A stretch of 64,000 nucleotides of DNA, from NCBI RefSeq assembly GCF_002764115.1, contig NZ_CP017942.1, positions 195,001-259,000 on the forward strand. Direction: 5' to 3'. Under the pieces are notes generated by a model, which ran no database searches, had not been told where the DNA came from, and worked only from the letters and a program-made list of their open reading frames with translations. Both the position numbers and the translations under genes were made by a program. Positions 9,069-18,209 of this stretch are shown here, in pieces. Numbering within the stretch: the first letter of the stretch is position 1; each line of letters starts with the position of its first letter. Source of the stretch: Phyllobacterium zundukense. GTDB taxonomy: Bacteria > Pseudomonadota > Alphaproteobacteria > Rhizobiales > Rhizobiaceae.

Positions 9069-9977
9069 ATGGCATTCACACTCCGGCAATTGCAATACTT
9101 CGTCGCTGTCGCGGAACAGGGCTCGATCACACGTGCCGCGCAAAACCTGTCGATCTCGCAATCGTCGATCACGGAGGCCGTGAAGGAACTCGAGAACGAC
9201 CTCGGCGTTGAGCTCTTCGAGCGGCACCCGCGCGGACTCGATATCACCTATAACGGCCACCAGTTCCTGCGGCATGCAACCAAGATCCTGGCGGGTGTTT
9301 CAGATGCCCGCCGGTCCTTTTCCGCAGAAACGCCCAAGCCGGCGGGGAAGCTCAATCTGGGTGTCACCTCGCTGGTCGCCGGTTACGTATTGTCCGACCT
9401 TCTGGCCCGCTTTCGCCGTGCCAGCCCCGGTGTCGAGGTCAGTGCCATCGAGGACAACGGCTCCTATCTCGAACACCTGCTGGTTGGCGGCGAACTGGAT
9501 GTAGCGGTAATGGTCATCTCCAACCTGCGCGACCGCATGGCGTTGCAAGCAGAAATCATCGAGACATCCCCCTATAGGCTGTGGCTGCCGCTGGGTCATC
9601 CGCTGGTCAGCGCAGATATCATCTCGATCAACGATATTGCCAGCGAACCGCTTATCATGCTGACCGTTGATGAAATCGAAGAAAACACCGGTAAGCTGTT
9701 GACCGCGCTTGGTGCGCGTCCGCACGTGGCCTTCCGCACGCGCTCGGTCGAAGCCGTCCGCAGCCTGGTTGCGACAGGCGCCGGCATCGCGTTGCTGCCG
9801 GATCTTGTCTACCGCCCATGGTCACTCGAAGGTGACCGGATCGAAAGCCGGGACGTCTCGGGCGCCCTGCCCGTTGTGCAGGTCGGCATGGTCTGGCGCA
9901 AGGGCTCCAGCCTGCCGCAGGCGGCACGCGATTTCGTCGGCATCGCCGAGGCTCTGCGAAGCGGACGCGGACGTTAA
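9069..9977 (+). CDS. LysR-type transcriptional regulator
   Basis: A 302-residue LysR regulator. The N-terminal helix-turn-helix is textbook (TLRQLQYFVAVAEQGSITRAAQNLSISQSSITEAVKELENDLG), followed by the linker and a periplasmic-binding-like effector domain (LNLGVTSLVAGYVLSDLL). The ATG at 9069 (MAFTLRQLQYF) is chosen because the family starts just before this motif; a TTG at 9042 is an in-frame alternative. It lies immediately upstream of, and in the same direction as, the ydcSTUV-ydcW operon, which it probably controls. A perfect 17-base palindrome follows its stop codon and is a candidate binding site. Confidence 0.9.
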   Translation: MAFTLRQLQYFVAVAEQGSITRAAQNLSISQSSITEAVKELENDLGVELFERHPRGLDITYNGHQFLRHATKILAGVSDARRSFSAETPKPAGKLNLGVTSLVAGYVLSDLLARFRRASPGVEVSAIEDNGSYLEHLLVGGELDVAVMVISNLRDRMALQAEIIETSPYRLWLPLGHPLVSADIISINDIASEPLIMLTVDEIEENTGKLLTALGARPHVAFRTRSVEAVRSLVATGAGIALLPDLVYRPWSLEGDRIESRDVSGALPVVQVGMVWRKGSSLPQAARDFVGIAEALRSGRGR

Positions 9978-9987
9978 AACGTTGCGG

Positions 9988-10004
9988 TATCGGAAATTCC
10001 GATA
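9988..10004. promoter_or_regulatory. Candidate LysR operator (TATCGGAA-A-TTCCGATA)
   Basis: A perfect palindrome with 8-base arms and one central base lies 10 bases after the LysR stop codon and 100 bases before the ydcS start. It contains the T-N11-A spacing typical of LysR recognition sites. It is the clearest symmetric element in this intergenic region, which makes it the leading candidate for control of the transport operon. Confidence 0.55.
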
Positions 10005-10070
10005 TCTACCTTCTCATAAATGAATTTGCGAATGCGGGGAAATAAAGGCACTCTATTTTCCGGGAACATA

Positions 10071-10087
10071 GGCCGCAAAATGCGGCC
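10071..10087 (+). promoter_or_regulatory. Hairpin in the ydcS leader
   Basis: A perfect 7-bp stem GGCCGCA / TGCGGCC with an AAA loop lies directly upstream of the ydcS ribosome site (GGGAGA at 10093-10098). It could stabilise the 5' end of the message or modulate ribosome access. No riboswitch-like fold is otherwise evident. Confidence 0.4.
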
Positions 10088-10104
10088 CAAACGGGAGAAT
10101 TGAG

Positions 10105-11265
10105 ATGAAGCAGATTCTGAAATCCTGCACTGCGCTGACGCTTTCCCTTGCCTTCACGACACAGGTCCTCGCTCAGGAAGCGTTGAAGGAGCTTGGCAAG
10201 GGCGAAGGCGAACTCTCCATTGTCGCGTGGCCTGGCTATATCGAACGCGGAGACACGGACAAGGCCTACGACTGGGTCACAGGCTTTGAAAAGGAAACCG
10301 GCTGCAAGGTCAGCGTCAAGACTGCTGCGACATCGGATGAGATGGTCGCACTGATGAATGAAGGCGACTTCGATCTTGTCACCGCCTCCGGCGATGCTTC
10401 GCTACGTCTCGTCGCTGGCAAGCGCGTGCAACCGATCAACACCGATCTCATACCAAGCTGGAAGACTCTCGACGAACGCATTCAGAATGCGCCGTGGCAT
10501 ACGGTCAAGGATGTCCATTACGGCGTGCCCTATGTCTGGGGCCCAAACGTGCTCATGTATAATACGGATGCCTTCAAGGATAAGGCGCCGTCCAGCTGGA
10601 ACGTTGTGTTCGAGGAGATGACCCTGCCGGACGGTAAATCGAACAAGGGGCGGATCCAGGCCTATGACGGCCCGATCCACGTTGCCGACGCCGCCAACTA
10701 CCTCATGTTCCACAAGCCAGAACTGGGCATCAAGAGCCCGTATGAACTCAACGAAGACCAGTACAAAGCGGCGCTTGATCTCCTGCGAGTGCAGCGGACC
10801 CTCGCCGGCCGCTACTGGCACGATGCGATGATCCAGATCGACGACTTCAAGAATGAAGGTGTGGTAGCCTCCGGTTCATGGCCGTTCCAGGTCAATTTGC
10901 TGAAAGCGGAGAAGAAACCCATCGCATCTGTTGTCCCTGAGGAAGGCGCCACGGGGTGGGCGGATACGACCATGCTGCATGTCGACAGCCCGCATCCGAA
11001 CTGCGCCTATCTGTGGATGGAACATTCGCTGTCTCCGAAGGTACAGGGCGATGTTTCCGCCTGGTTCGGCGCCAATCCTTCGGTCGGGGCAGCCTGCAAA
11101 GGCAATGAGCTTCTGACTGACGAAGGCTGCGCCACCAACGGCTACAATGATTTCGACAAGATCAAGTTCTGGAGGACGCCGGTTACGAAGTGCGAAAGCC
11201 AGAGCGAGTGTGTGCCTTATCACCGCTGGGTCTCCGACTATATCGGTGTGATCGGCGGACGGTGA
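10105..11265 (+). CDS. ydcS: YdcS/PotD-family periplasmic binding protein
   Basis: A 386-residue extracellular solute-binding protein very close in pattern to Escherichia coli YdcS: a signal peptide ending in VLAQE, then IVAWPGYIERG, CKVSVKTAATSDEM, LVTASGDASLRL and DGKSNKGRIQAYDGPI. YdcS belongs to a putrescine/spermidine-type ABC importer. The gene order ydcS-T-U-V-W is the same as in E. coli, supporting uptake of a polyamine or related compound. GGGAGA precedes the ATG at 10105. The 219-base gap to ydcT is filled with hairpins, probably letting this subunit be overproduced. Confidence 0.9.
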   Translation: MKQILKSCTALTLSLAFTTQVLAQEALKELGKGEGELSIVAWPGYIERGDTDKAYDWVTGFEKETGCKVSVKTAATSDEMVALMNEGDFDLVTASGDASLRLVAGKRVQPINTDLIPSWKTLDERIQNAPWHTVKDVHYGVPYVWGPNVLMYNTDAFKDKAPSSWNVVFEEMTLPDGKSNKGRIQAYDGPIHVADAANYLMFHKPELGIKSPYELNEDQYKAALDLLRVQRTLAGRYWHDAMIQIDDFKNEGVVASGSWPFQVNLLKAEKKPIASVVPEEGATGWADTTMLHVDSPHPNCAYLWMEHSLSPKVQGDVSAWFGANPSVGAACKGNELLTDEGCATNGYNDFDKIKFWRTPVTKCESQSECVPYHRWVSDYIGVIGGR

Positions 11266-11292
11266 TCGGCCGCAACGGCCGATGTCGATTAT

Positions 11293-11460
11293 CTCTCCCC
11301 TCGTGGGAGAGAAAGTGATTTCGGCACTTAGCGAGCAAAGCGAAGCTCAAGTGCCAGAAATCGCCAGAGAGGGGATAGTTCTGGCGCCAACAAATCCCCT
11401 CTCTTGGATTTTCTAAGGATTTAGCAAGAGGCCAAAATCCTTTCTCCCCTACATGGGGAG
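11293..11460. repeat. Mosaic of intergenic inverted repeats inside the ydc operon
   Basis: Five inverted repeats stand in a row between ydcS and ydcT: CTCTCCC/GGGAGAG (11293-11311), GGCACTT/AAGTGCC (11333-11355), AGAGAGGGGAT/ATCCCCTCTCT (11366-11404), GGATTTT/AAAATCC (11406-11440) and CTCCCC/GGGGAG (11444-11460). The first and last arms are variants of the same CTCTCCCC/GGGGAGA motif. This looks like a rhizobial REP/BIME-type intergenic element inserted in the operon. It may protect the ydcS message or lower downstream expression. Confidence 0.65.
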
Positions 11461-11484
11461 ATAACCCGCGCCCTGGAGCAAGCC

Positions 11485-12486
11485 ATGACTGCCGCCGTCC
11501 TGTTCGAAAATGTATCGCGCCATTTCGGGGCCGTGCGCGCCGTGGACGCGGTCGATCTAGCCATTGCCGAAGGTGAGTTCTTTGCCATGCTTGGCCCTTC
11601 AGGCTCCGGCAAGACCACTTGCCTGCGATTGATGGCAGGATTCGAACAGCCGACGGGCGGGCACATCGAGATTTTCGGTGAAACCGCGGAAGGCGTGCCG
11701 CCCTACAGGCGCAGCGTCAACACGGTCTTCCAGGACTACGCCCTGTTTCCACATCTCAACATCCTCGACAATGTAGCCTATGGCCTGATGGTCAAGGGCG
11801 TCGGCAGGCAAGAGCGGCAAAAGGCGGCGGAAGACGCGCTCGCCATGGTCAAGCTGCCGGGCTACGGCGTTCGGCGTCCCGGCCAGCTTTCGGGCGGCCA
11901 GCGCCAGCGTGTGGCCCTCGCGCGGGCATTGGTCAACAAGCCGAAAGTTCTGCTTCTGGACGAGCCGCTCGGCGCGCTCGATCTGAAACTGCGCGAGCAG
12001 ATGCAGGAGGAGCTGAAATCCCTGCAGAAATCCCTTGGCATCACCTTTGTCTTCGTTACTCACGACCAGGGCGAGGCGCTCTCCATGGCCGACCGAATTG
12101 CCGTCTTCAATGACGGCAAGATTCAGCAACTCGGCACACCGGAGGAAGTCTACAAACAGCCGAAAACGCGCTTTGTGGCCGATTTCGTCGGTTCCTCGAA
12201 TGTCCTGCCGCCAGAATTTGTCGCGCAACTGGGCGCGGCGGGCCGATATGCGAGCCTGCGGCCGGAGGCGATCACGCTGGGTGGCAGCAGCGCCGGCAAG
12301 CTTGTCCTCGATGGCACCGTCCTATCGCGCAGTTTCCTCGGTGCCGCCAATCGCGTGCTCGTCAGCGTCAACGGTACAAAGATCAATGTCATGAGCCCGG
12401 CGGCGACATCGATCCCCGCGGAGGGCAACCCGGTCAGGTTGAGTTTCGATCGCACTGATCTGCATCTGATGGATGCGGCGTCATGA
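11485..12486 (+). CDS. ydcT: YdcT/PotA-family ABC transporter ATP-binding protein
   Basis: A 333-residue ATPase of the spermidine/putrescine family. Walker A GPSGSGKTT, Q-loop VFQDYALFP, signature [15 protein letters not shown], Walker B LLLDEPLGALD and the switch histidine FVTHDQGEAL are intact. A shorter TOBE-like tail follows (ASLRPEAITLGG). GGAG lies 6 bases before the ATG. Its stop overlaps the start of the first permease gene (ATGA), so it belongs to the ydcSTUV transporter operon and powers the import of the YdcS ligand. Confidence 0.92.
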   Translation: MTAAVLFENVSRHFGAVRAVDAVDLAIAEGEFFAMLGPSGSGKTTCLRLMAGFEQPTGGHIEIFGETAEGVPPYRRSVNTVFQDYALFPHLNILDNVAYGLMVKGVGRQERQKAAEDALAMVKLPGYGVRRPGQLSGGQRQRVALARALVNKPKVLLLDEPLGALDLKLREQMQEELKSLQKSLGITFVFVTHDQGEALSMADRIAVFNDGKIQQLGTPEEVYKQPKTRFVADFVGSSNVLPPEFVAQLGAAGRYASLRPEAITLGGSSAGKLVLDGTVLSRSFLGAANRVLVSVNGTKINVMSPAATSIPAEGNPVRLSFDRTDLHLMDAAS

Positions 12487-13436
12487 GCGCGATCGTCCAA
12501 CAACGATCGATTCTCCGCGACCGCGGCAACCTGAGCAGCCGCATCTCGGATTTCCTCTGGAAGCACCCGCATGTGCTTCTTACTATTTTACTTGCGCCGC
12601 CGCTTCTCTGGCTGGGTGTCATCTATCTCGGTTCGCTTTTCGCGCTGCTGCTGCAAAGCTTCTTCTCGATCGATGATTATTCCGGGCTGATCAACTACGA
12701 ATTCACACTTGCGACCTACAGGCAGCTCCTGAACGAAGCCAATTTCGACATCATCGTGCGAACAGTGTCGATGGCTGCCATCGTGACGCTGGTCTCGGCC
12801 GTCATTGCCTTTCCCATCGCCTACTATGCCGCCCGCTACGCCCGGGGAAAATGGAAGGTGTTCTTCTATCTCGGCGTCATGCTGCCGCTCTGGTCGAGCT
12901 ATCTCGTCAAGATCTACGCCTGGAAGCTCATCCTTGCCAAGGAAGGCATCCTCACTTGGCTCCTGACGAAGCTGAACCTGCTCTGGCTGCTCGACGCCTG
13001 GCTATCACTCCCCGTCATCGGCGGCAATTCCCTGTCGGTGAGCTACACCGGCACATTCATTGTCTTCGTCTATGTGTGGATGCCGTTCATGATCCTACCG
13101 ATCCAGGCAGCGCTTGAGCGCGTCCCGAGCAACCTCATCGAGGCCTCATCCGATCTTGGTGGCACCCCGCAACAGACCTTCCGGCATGTGCTGTTTCCAC
13201 TGGCTCTGCCCGGTATTGTTGCCGGATCGATCTTCACTTTCTCGCTGACCCTCGGCGACTACATCATCCCGCAGATCGTTGGTTCCTCCCGGCTCTTCAT
13301 CGGCCAGGCTGTCTATGCCCAGCAAGGCACGGCCGGGAATATCCCGCTGGCTGCAGCCTTCACGGTCGTACCCATCATGATCATGGGCTTCTATTTGTGG
13401 ATGGCGAGACGGATGGGGGCTTTCGATGCGCTCTGA
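12483..13436 (+). CDS. ydcU: YdcU/PotB-family ABC transporter permease
   Basis: A 317-residue integral membrane subunit with about six hydrophobic segments and the ABC permease EAA loop ([26 protein letters not shown], near residue 220), which contacts the ATPase. It begins by ATGA overlap with ydcT and overlaps the next permease by 11 bases. It is one half of the transmembrane channel of the polyamine-like importer. Confidence 0.9.
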   Translation: MSAIVQQRSILRDRGNLSSRISDFLWKHPHVLLTILLAPPLLWLGVIYLGSLFALLLQSFFSIDDYSGLINYEFTLATYRQLLNEANFDIIVRTVSMAAIVTLVSAVIAFPIAYYAARYARGKWKVFFYLGVMLPLWSSYLVKIYAWKLILAKEGILTWLLTKLNLLWLLDAWLSLPVIGGNSLSVSYTGTFIVFVYVWMPFMILPIQAALERVPSNLIEASSDLGGTPQQTFRHVLFPLALPGIVAGSIFTFSLTLGDYIIPQIVGSSRLFIGQAVYAQQGTAGNIPLAAAFTVVPIMIMGFYLWMARRMGAFDAL

Positions 13437-14241
13437 CAAATCCAGCACCGCACCTTTGGGCTTGAAAATCGCGGCTGCTGGCGGGCTGCTCTTCCTGCAC
13501 CTGCCATTGCTTCTGATCTTTCTCTATGCCTTCACGACCGAGGAAAAAAGCTATCAGTTCCCGCCGCCCGGCCTGACCTTGAAATGGTTCGCGGTGACGT
13601 GGGACAGGCCGGATGTCTGGCAAGCCCTGTCATTATCGGTGCGCGTGGCTTCGATTTCGACAGTCATTGCTCTGGTCCTTGGAACACTCTGCGCTGCAGC
13701 CGTCAGCCAGACACGTTTCTTTGGACGCGAGACCATTTCGCTACTGGTCATCCTGCCCATCGCCCTCCCAGGCATTATCACCGGCATTGCCCTGCGCTCA
13801 GCGTTCAGCCTGGCGGATATTCCCTTCTCGTTCTGGACCATCGTCCTTGGTCACGCGACCTTCTGCATCGTCGTTGTCTACAACAATGCCGTAGCGCGCT
13901 TCCGCCGCGTCTCCGGTTCGTTGATGGAAGCCTCGATGGATCTTGGCGCGAACGGTTTCCAGACCTTCCGTCATATCATTCTGCCGAATATCGGCACCGC
14001 ACTGCTTGCCGGCGGCATGCTCGCCTTCGCGCTGTCGTTCGACGAGGTCATTGTGACCACTTTCACCGGCGGGCAACAATCGACCCTGCCCATCTGGATG
14101 CTGCAGGAACTGATCCGCCCGCGCCAACGCCCCGTGACCAATGTCGTTGCGATGGTCGTGGTGATCGTGACGTTCCTGCCAATCCTCGCGGCCTACTACC
14201 TCACGCGCGACGGCGACCAGATCGCCGGCTCGGGCAAATAA
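13426..14241 (+). CDS. ydcV: YdcV/PotC-family ABC transporter permease
   Basis: A 271-residue membrane protein, the second permease of the ydc importer. The EAA loop is visible as [23 protein letters not shown] (about residues 167-189), and hydrophobic helices flank it. The normal length for YdcV/PotC is about 265 residues. It overlaps ydcU by 11 bases and is followed after 16 bases by the dehydrogenase gene, so all five genes read as one unit. Confidence 0.9.
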   Translation: MRSDKSSTAPLGLKIAAAGGLLFLHLPLLLIFLYAFTTEEKSYQFPPPGLTLKWFAVTWDRPDVWQALSLSVRVASISTVIALVLGTLCAAAVSQTRFFGRETISLLVILPIALPGIITGIALRSAFSLADIPFSFWTIVLGHATFCIVVVYNNAVARFRRVSGSLMEASMDLGANGFQTFRHIILPNIGTALLAGGMLAFALSFDEVIVTTFTGGQQSTLPIWMLQELIRPRQRPVTNVVAMVVVIVTFLPILAAYYLTRDGDQIAGSGK

Positions 14242-14257
14242 TATGGGAGAACATGTC

Positions 14258-15685
14258 ATGGATACGAAATTGCTGATCGGTTCAAAGTTTGAAGCCGGAA
14301 CGGAAGCAGAGGAACACGTCCTCAATCCGAAGACTGGTGCCAAGATCATCGATCTTGCCGAGGCCTCCCACAGCCAGATCGATGCTGCCGTTGACGCCGC
14401 AGAAAAGGGATTTACCAGCTGGTCGCGTACCACGCCTGCCGAGCGATCCGTATACCTTCTGAAGATCGCAGACGCCATCGAGAAGCATGCGGATGATTTC
14501 GCTGCGCTCGAAGCCCTCAATTGCGGCAAGCCGATCAATGCGGTGCGCAACGATGAACTGCCAGCGATCATCGATTGCTGGCGCTTCTTCGCCGGCGCGG
14601 TCCGCACTCTCACGTCTCCGGTCGCTGGTGAATATCTGCCGGGCCATACTTCAATGATCCGCCGCGATGCCATCGGCATTGTCGGTTCCATTGCACCCTG
14701 GAACTACCCGCTGATGATGATGGCATGGAAATTGGCGCCCGCTATCGCAGGTGGCAACACGGTGGTGTTCAAGCCGTCGGAACAGACACCACTCACCGCG
14801 CTGAAAATGGCTCGGCTGCTGGCCGGGATTCTGCCGGAGGGCGTCGTCAATGTCATTCTCGGGCGCGGCGAAACGGTTGGCAATGCGCTGATCAACCACC
14901 CGAAGATAGGCATGGTGTCGATCACCGGCGATATTGCCACCGGCAAGAAGGTGCTGCAGGCGGCGGCAAAGACGGTGAAACGCACGCATCTGGAACTTGG
15001 CGGCAAGGCTCCTGTCATCGTCTACAACGACGCCGATCTCGAAGCGGTCGTGAACGGCATCCGCACCTTCGGCTATTACAATGCCGGACAGGACTGTACA
15101 GCAGCTTGCCGAATTTATGCGCAGGACGGCATCTACGAAAAGCTGGTTGCGGACCTCACCTCTGCCGTCTCCACGATCCGCTACAATGAGGAAGACGATA
15201 CGGTCAATGAAATAGGCCCGTTGATCTCCGGCCGTCAGCGTGACCGCGTTGCTAGTTTCGTCGAACGGGCGACCGAGCAGAAGCATATCGAGATCACGAC
15301 AGGCGGCAGTGCTGGCAGCAAGAACGGCTTCTTCTTCCAGCCGACAGTGGTTGCGGGCGCGACCCAGGAGGACGAGATCGTCCGCCGCGAAGTGTTTGGC
15401 CCCGTGGTTTCCGTGACGCGATTTAAAGACGACGATCAGGCCGTTGCCTGGGCCAATGACAGCGATTACGGCCTCGCCTCTTCCGTATGGACGCAGGATA
15501 TTTCCAAGGCGATGAAAGCCGCCTCCCGCTTGCAATATGGCTGCACATGGATCAACACCCACTTCATGCTGACCAATGAAATGCCGCATGGCGGTGTCAA
15601 GCAATCGGGCTACGGCAAGGACATGTCGGTCTATGCGCTCGAGGATTACACCGCCGTGCGCCACATCATGATCAACCACGGATAG
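14258..15685 (+). CDS. patD: Gamma-aminobutyraldehyde dehydrogenase (PatD/YdcW type)
   Basis: A 475-residue NAD(P)-dependent aldehyde dehydrogenase. The fold markers are [16 protein letters not shown], the catalytic glutamate in LELGGKAP, and the nucleophilic cysteine in [11 protein letters not shown], which is the motif of aminobutyraldehyde dehydrogenases; FGPVVSV is also present. In E. coli the homologue YdcW oxidises 4-aminobutanal from putrescine to GABA and sits beside ydcSTUV as here. The ATG at 14258 is preferred because GGGAGA stands 7 bases before it; an ATG at 14243 lacks a site. A putrescine aminotransferase is not adjacent. Confidence 0.88.
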   Translation: MDTKLLIGSKFEAGTEAEEHVLNPKTGAKIIDLAEASHSQIDAAVDAAEKGFTSWSRTTPAERSVYLLKIADAIEKHADDFAALEALNCGKPINAVRNDELPAIIDCWRFFAGAVRTLTSPVAGEYLPGHTSMIRRDAIGIVGSIAPWNYPLMMMAWKLAPAIAGGNTVVFKPSEQTPLTALKMARLLAGILPEGVVNVILGRGETVGNALINHPKIGMVSITGDIATGKKVLQAAAKTVKRTHLELGGKAPVIVYNDADLEAVVNGIRTFGYYNAGQDCTAACRIYAQDGIYEKLVADLTSAVSTIRYNEEDDTVNEIGPLISGRQRDRVASFVERATEQKHIEITTGGSAGSKNGFFFQPTVVAGATQEDEIVRREVFGPVVSVTRFKDDDQAVAWANDSDYGLASSVWTQDISKAMKAASRLQYGCTWINTHFMLTNEMPHGGVKQSGYGKDMSVYALEDYTAVRHIMINHG

Positions 15686-15746
15686 GCCGGTCCGGACTTG
15701 GCTGAGGCTGCCAACTGTGGTTCTATCGCATCAGGAGTGACAACCG

Positions 15747-16352
15747 ATGACGACACGCGGCTTTACCGGCCGGCGGCAACCGCCGGAAACCACAGATCGC
15801 ATCCCGCCCGGGCAGTCCCTGACTGACGATTTTCCGGTGCTGTCTGCCGGACCGACACCGCGTATCCGCACGGACGACTGGTCCTTCACGCTCAAGGTCG
15901 GTCCCAAGCCGGTCATCAAATGGACCTGGGCCGAATTCAATGCGCTGCCGCAAACGAAATTTACCCGCGATATTCATTGCGTCACTGCCTGGTCGAAACT
16001 CGATACGCGCTGGCAGGGCGTGCTGATTGATGATGTCCTGGCGGAAGCTGGCATAGAACCGCCGACGGAATTCACGCTGGCGCATTCCTATGACGGCTAT
16101 TCGACAAATGTACCTGCAAAGGACCTTCTCGGCGGTAAGGCGATGATCGCGACGCATTATGACGGCAAGCCCCTGGTCCCGGACCACGGCGGCCCGGCCC
16201 GTCTGCTCGTCCCGCATCTCTACTTCTGGAAATCGGCAAAGTGGATCAACGGCCTGCAATTCACGACACGCGATGAACCCGGCTTCTGGGAACTGCGCGG
16301 CTACCACACCTATGGCGATCCGTGGCGCGAGCAGCGCTACACTGGCGACTGA
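15747..16352 (+). CDS. Sulfite-oxidase-like molybdopterin oxidoreductase
   Basis: A 201-residue protein of the sulfite oxidase/YedY (MsrP) catalytic-domain family. The molybdenum-ligating cysteine is visible in DIHCVTAWSKLDTRW (Cys78), followed by the family segment GVLIDDVLAEAGI, and GGPARLLVPHLYFWKSAKW near the end. There is no signal peptide or twin-arginine motif, so unlike MsrP it should be cytoplasmic, and there is no dimerisation or heme domain. A 2-base gap to the flavin reductase gene suggests that gene supplies or accepts electrons. The substrate is unknown. CAGGAG lies 7 bases before the ATG. Confidence 0.85.
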   Translation: MTTRGFTGRRQPPETTDRIPPGQSLTDDFPVLSAGPTPRIRTDDWSFTLKVGPKPVIKWTWAEFNALPQTKFTRDIHCVTAWSKLDTRWQGVLIDDVLAEAGIEPPTEFTLAHSYDGYSTNVPAKDLLGGKAMIATHYDGKPLVPDHGGPARLLVPHLYFWKSAKWINGLQFTTRDEPGFWELRGYHTYGDPWREQRYTGD

Positions 16353-16354
16353 GA

Positions 16355-17104
16355 ATGCAGGAGCAGATGCTCGCCACACAGGCGAAATGGCAGAAGGCGA
16401 CGATAACGGGAATCGTCAGGCAGACACCCCGCGTCACCAGTTTCTTTTTCAAGCCCTCCCGGCCCTTGGCCTACCTGCCGGGCCAGCATGTTGACGTACG
16501 ACTGAGCGCCCCCGATGGTTATCAGGCGCAGCGCAGCTATTCTATCGCATCGACGCCCGAAAGTGGCGAGACAATTGAGCTCGCCATCGAACGGCTGGAT
16601 GATGGTGAGGTATCCACCTTCTTCCATGATATCGCGACGATTGGCGACGAGATCGAATTGCGTGGTCCCATCGGCGGGCATTTCATCTGGACCGTAGAAG
16701 ATGGCGGGCCGCTCCTGCTGATCGGTGGCGGGTCCGGCGTGGTGCCACTCGTGTCGATGACTCGCCACCGCGCGGCGCAAAATTCATCGGCGCCCGTCCT
16801 GCTGCTCTATTCCGCACGGACATGGGACGAGCTGATTTTCCGGGATGAATTACTGTCGCTCAAGCAGGAAGGCGATGATTTCGATCTTGCCCTCACCCTT
16901 ACGCGCGAACATGCGGCACATAATGCCGACTACGGCCGGCGTATCGATCCGGCGATGGTCGCGGAATTGCTGCCCCGCATGCCATCGCCCCCAAAACAGG
17001 TATTCGTCTGCGGCTCGAATGCCTTCGTCACCGCGGCCACCGACGCGCTGATTGCGGCAGATGTTCCGGCTGCAATCATCCGCACCGAGCGCTACGGTGT
17101 CTAG
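16355..17104 (+). CDS. Ferredoxin-reductase-type FAD/NAD(P) oxidoreductase without Fe-S domain
   Basis: A 249-residue flavoprotein reductase. The FAD-binding motif RSYSIAS (from about residue 60), the NAD(P) loop GGGSGVVPL (about residue 125) and CGSNAFV near the C-terminus identify the ferredoxin-NADP reductase fold. No CxxxxCxxC plant-type ferredoxin domain is present. It starts 2 bases after the molybdoenzyme stop, so the two form a tight pair, probably NAD(P)H to flavin to molybdenum or the reverse. ATG at 16355 is taken as start; ATG at 16367 is possible. It converges with the UgpC-type operon 6 bases later. Confidence 0.85.
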   Translation: MQEQMLATQAKWQKATITGIVRQTPRVTSFFFKPSRPLAYLPGQHVDVRLSAPDGYQAQRSYSIASTPESGETIELAIERLDDGEVSTFFHDIATIGDEIELRGPIGGHFIWTVEDGGPLLLIGGGSGVVPLVSMTRHRAAQNSSAPVLLLYSARTWDELIFRDELLSLKQEGDDFDLALTLTREHAAHNADYGRRIDPAMVAELLPRMPSPPKQVFVCGSNAFVTAATDALIAADVPAAIIRTERYGV

Positions 17105-17110
17105 GTTGCT

Positions 17111-18184
17111 CTAATTCGGCAATGCCATGTTGCCGATCCGTGCACCACTCGCCGTGTCGAACAGATGGCTGGTCGCCGGATCAATCGCGACATGGAGGGT
17201 GTCGCCTGGCTTGATCGACAGACGATCGCGGAACAGGCAGGAAATCTCCTGATTTCCAATCTTGCCCACCACCATGATCTCGGAGCCCGTCGGTTCGACC
17301 ACATCGACTTTGACTGGAATTCCCTGATCGGCGATCCTGATGTGCTCGGGGCGGATGCCATAGGTTGCCTCGGCGGCCGTGGGTGAGCCCGCGCCGTTTG
17401 GCAACGGCAATCGGATGCCGTCCGGCGTGACAAACGCGCCACCTTCGACCTTGCCCTTGAGGAAATTCATCGCCGGCGAGCCGATAAACCCGGCAACAAA
17501 CAGGTTTGCGGGATAGTCATAAAGGTCCAGCGGCGTGCCAATCTGTTCGACAAGGCCGTCCTTCATGACGACAATCTTGTCCGCCATCGTCATGGCTTCG
17601 ATCTGGTCATGGGTCACGTAAACGATCGTTGTGCCAAGACGTTGGTGCAAACCTTTGATTTCGCTACGCATCTGCACGCGAAGTTTTGCGTCGAGATTGG
17701 ACAGCGGTTCGTCGAACAGGAACACCTGCGGGTCGCGCACGATTGCACGGCCCATGGCGACGCGCTGGCGCTGGCCGCCGGATAGCTGCCGTGGAAAACG
17801 ATCCAGCAGCTTTTCGAGGCCGAGGATCTCTGCTGCACGTCCGACGCGGCTTTCCTTCTCCTGCTTCGGCGCATTCTTCAGCATGAGCGCGAAGCCCATA
17901 TTGTCCGCAACGGTCATGTGCGGGTAGAGCGCGTAGTTCTGGAACACCATGGCGATATCGCGCTCTTTCGCCGGCAGGTCGTTGACCACACGGCTGCCGA
18001 TGGCGATCTCGCCGCCGGTGATTTCCTCAAGACCGGCGATCATGCGCAGCAGTGTCGATTTCCCGCATCCGGAAGGTCCGACCAGAATAACGAACTCGCC
18101 GTCTTCGATGTCGACCGAAACGCCATGCATGACGTTGACATTGCCGTAAGTCTTGGTGACGTCCCTGATGGAGACCGAGGCCAT
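17111..18184 (-). CDS. UgpC/MalK-family ABC transporter ATP-binding protein
   Basis: A 357-residue ATPase of the CUT1 carbohydrate transporters. Walker [11 protein letters not shown]-loop [10 protein letters not shown], signature [15 protein letters not shown], Walker [12 protein letters not shown] and switch VTHDQIEAM are intact, and a C-terminal TOBE-type regulatory domain follows ([10 protein letters not shown]). ATG at 18184 is chosen because AGGAGGG stands 4 bases upstream. It is the last gene of the operon PfkB-DHDPS-GntR-binding protein-permeases-ATPase. The substrate is probably a sugar or sugar acid. Confidence 0.9.
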   Translation of the reverse strand: MASVSIRDVTKTYGNVNVMHGVSVDIEDGEFVILVGPSGCGKSTLLRMIAGLEEITGGEIAIGSRVVNDLPAKERDIAMVFQNYALYPHMTVADNMGFALMLKNAPKQEKESRVGRAAEILGLEKLLDRFPRQLSGGQRQRVAMGRAIVRDPQVFLFDEPLSNLDAKLRVQMRSEIKGLHQRLGTTIVYVTHDQIEAMTMADKIVVMKDGLVEQIGTPLDLYDYPANLFVAGFIGSPAMNFLKGKVEGGAFVTPDGIRLPLPNGAGSPTAAEATYGIRPEHIRIADQGIPVKVDVVEPTGSEIMVVGKIGNQEISCLFRDRLSIKPGDTLHVAIDPATSHLFDTASGARIGNMALPN

Positions 18185-18209
18185 GCGACCCTCCTGTTCT
18201 TTTCTTGAA

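Noticed and set aside
11293..11460. CRISPR-like or integron-like repeat array
   Set aside because: The elements are inverted repeats of different sequence and unequal spacing, not regularly spaced direct repeats, and no cas or integrase gene is near.
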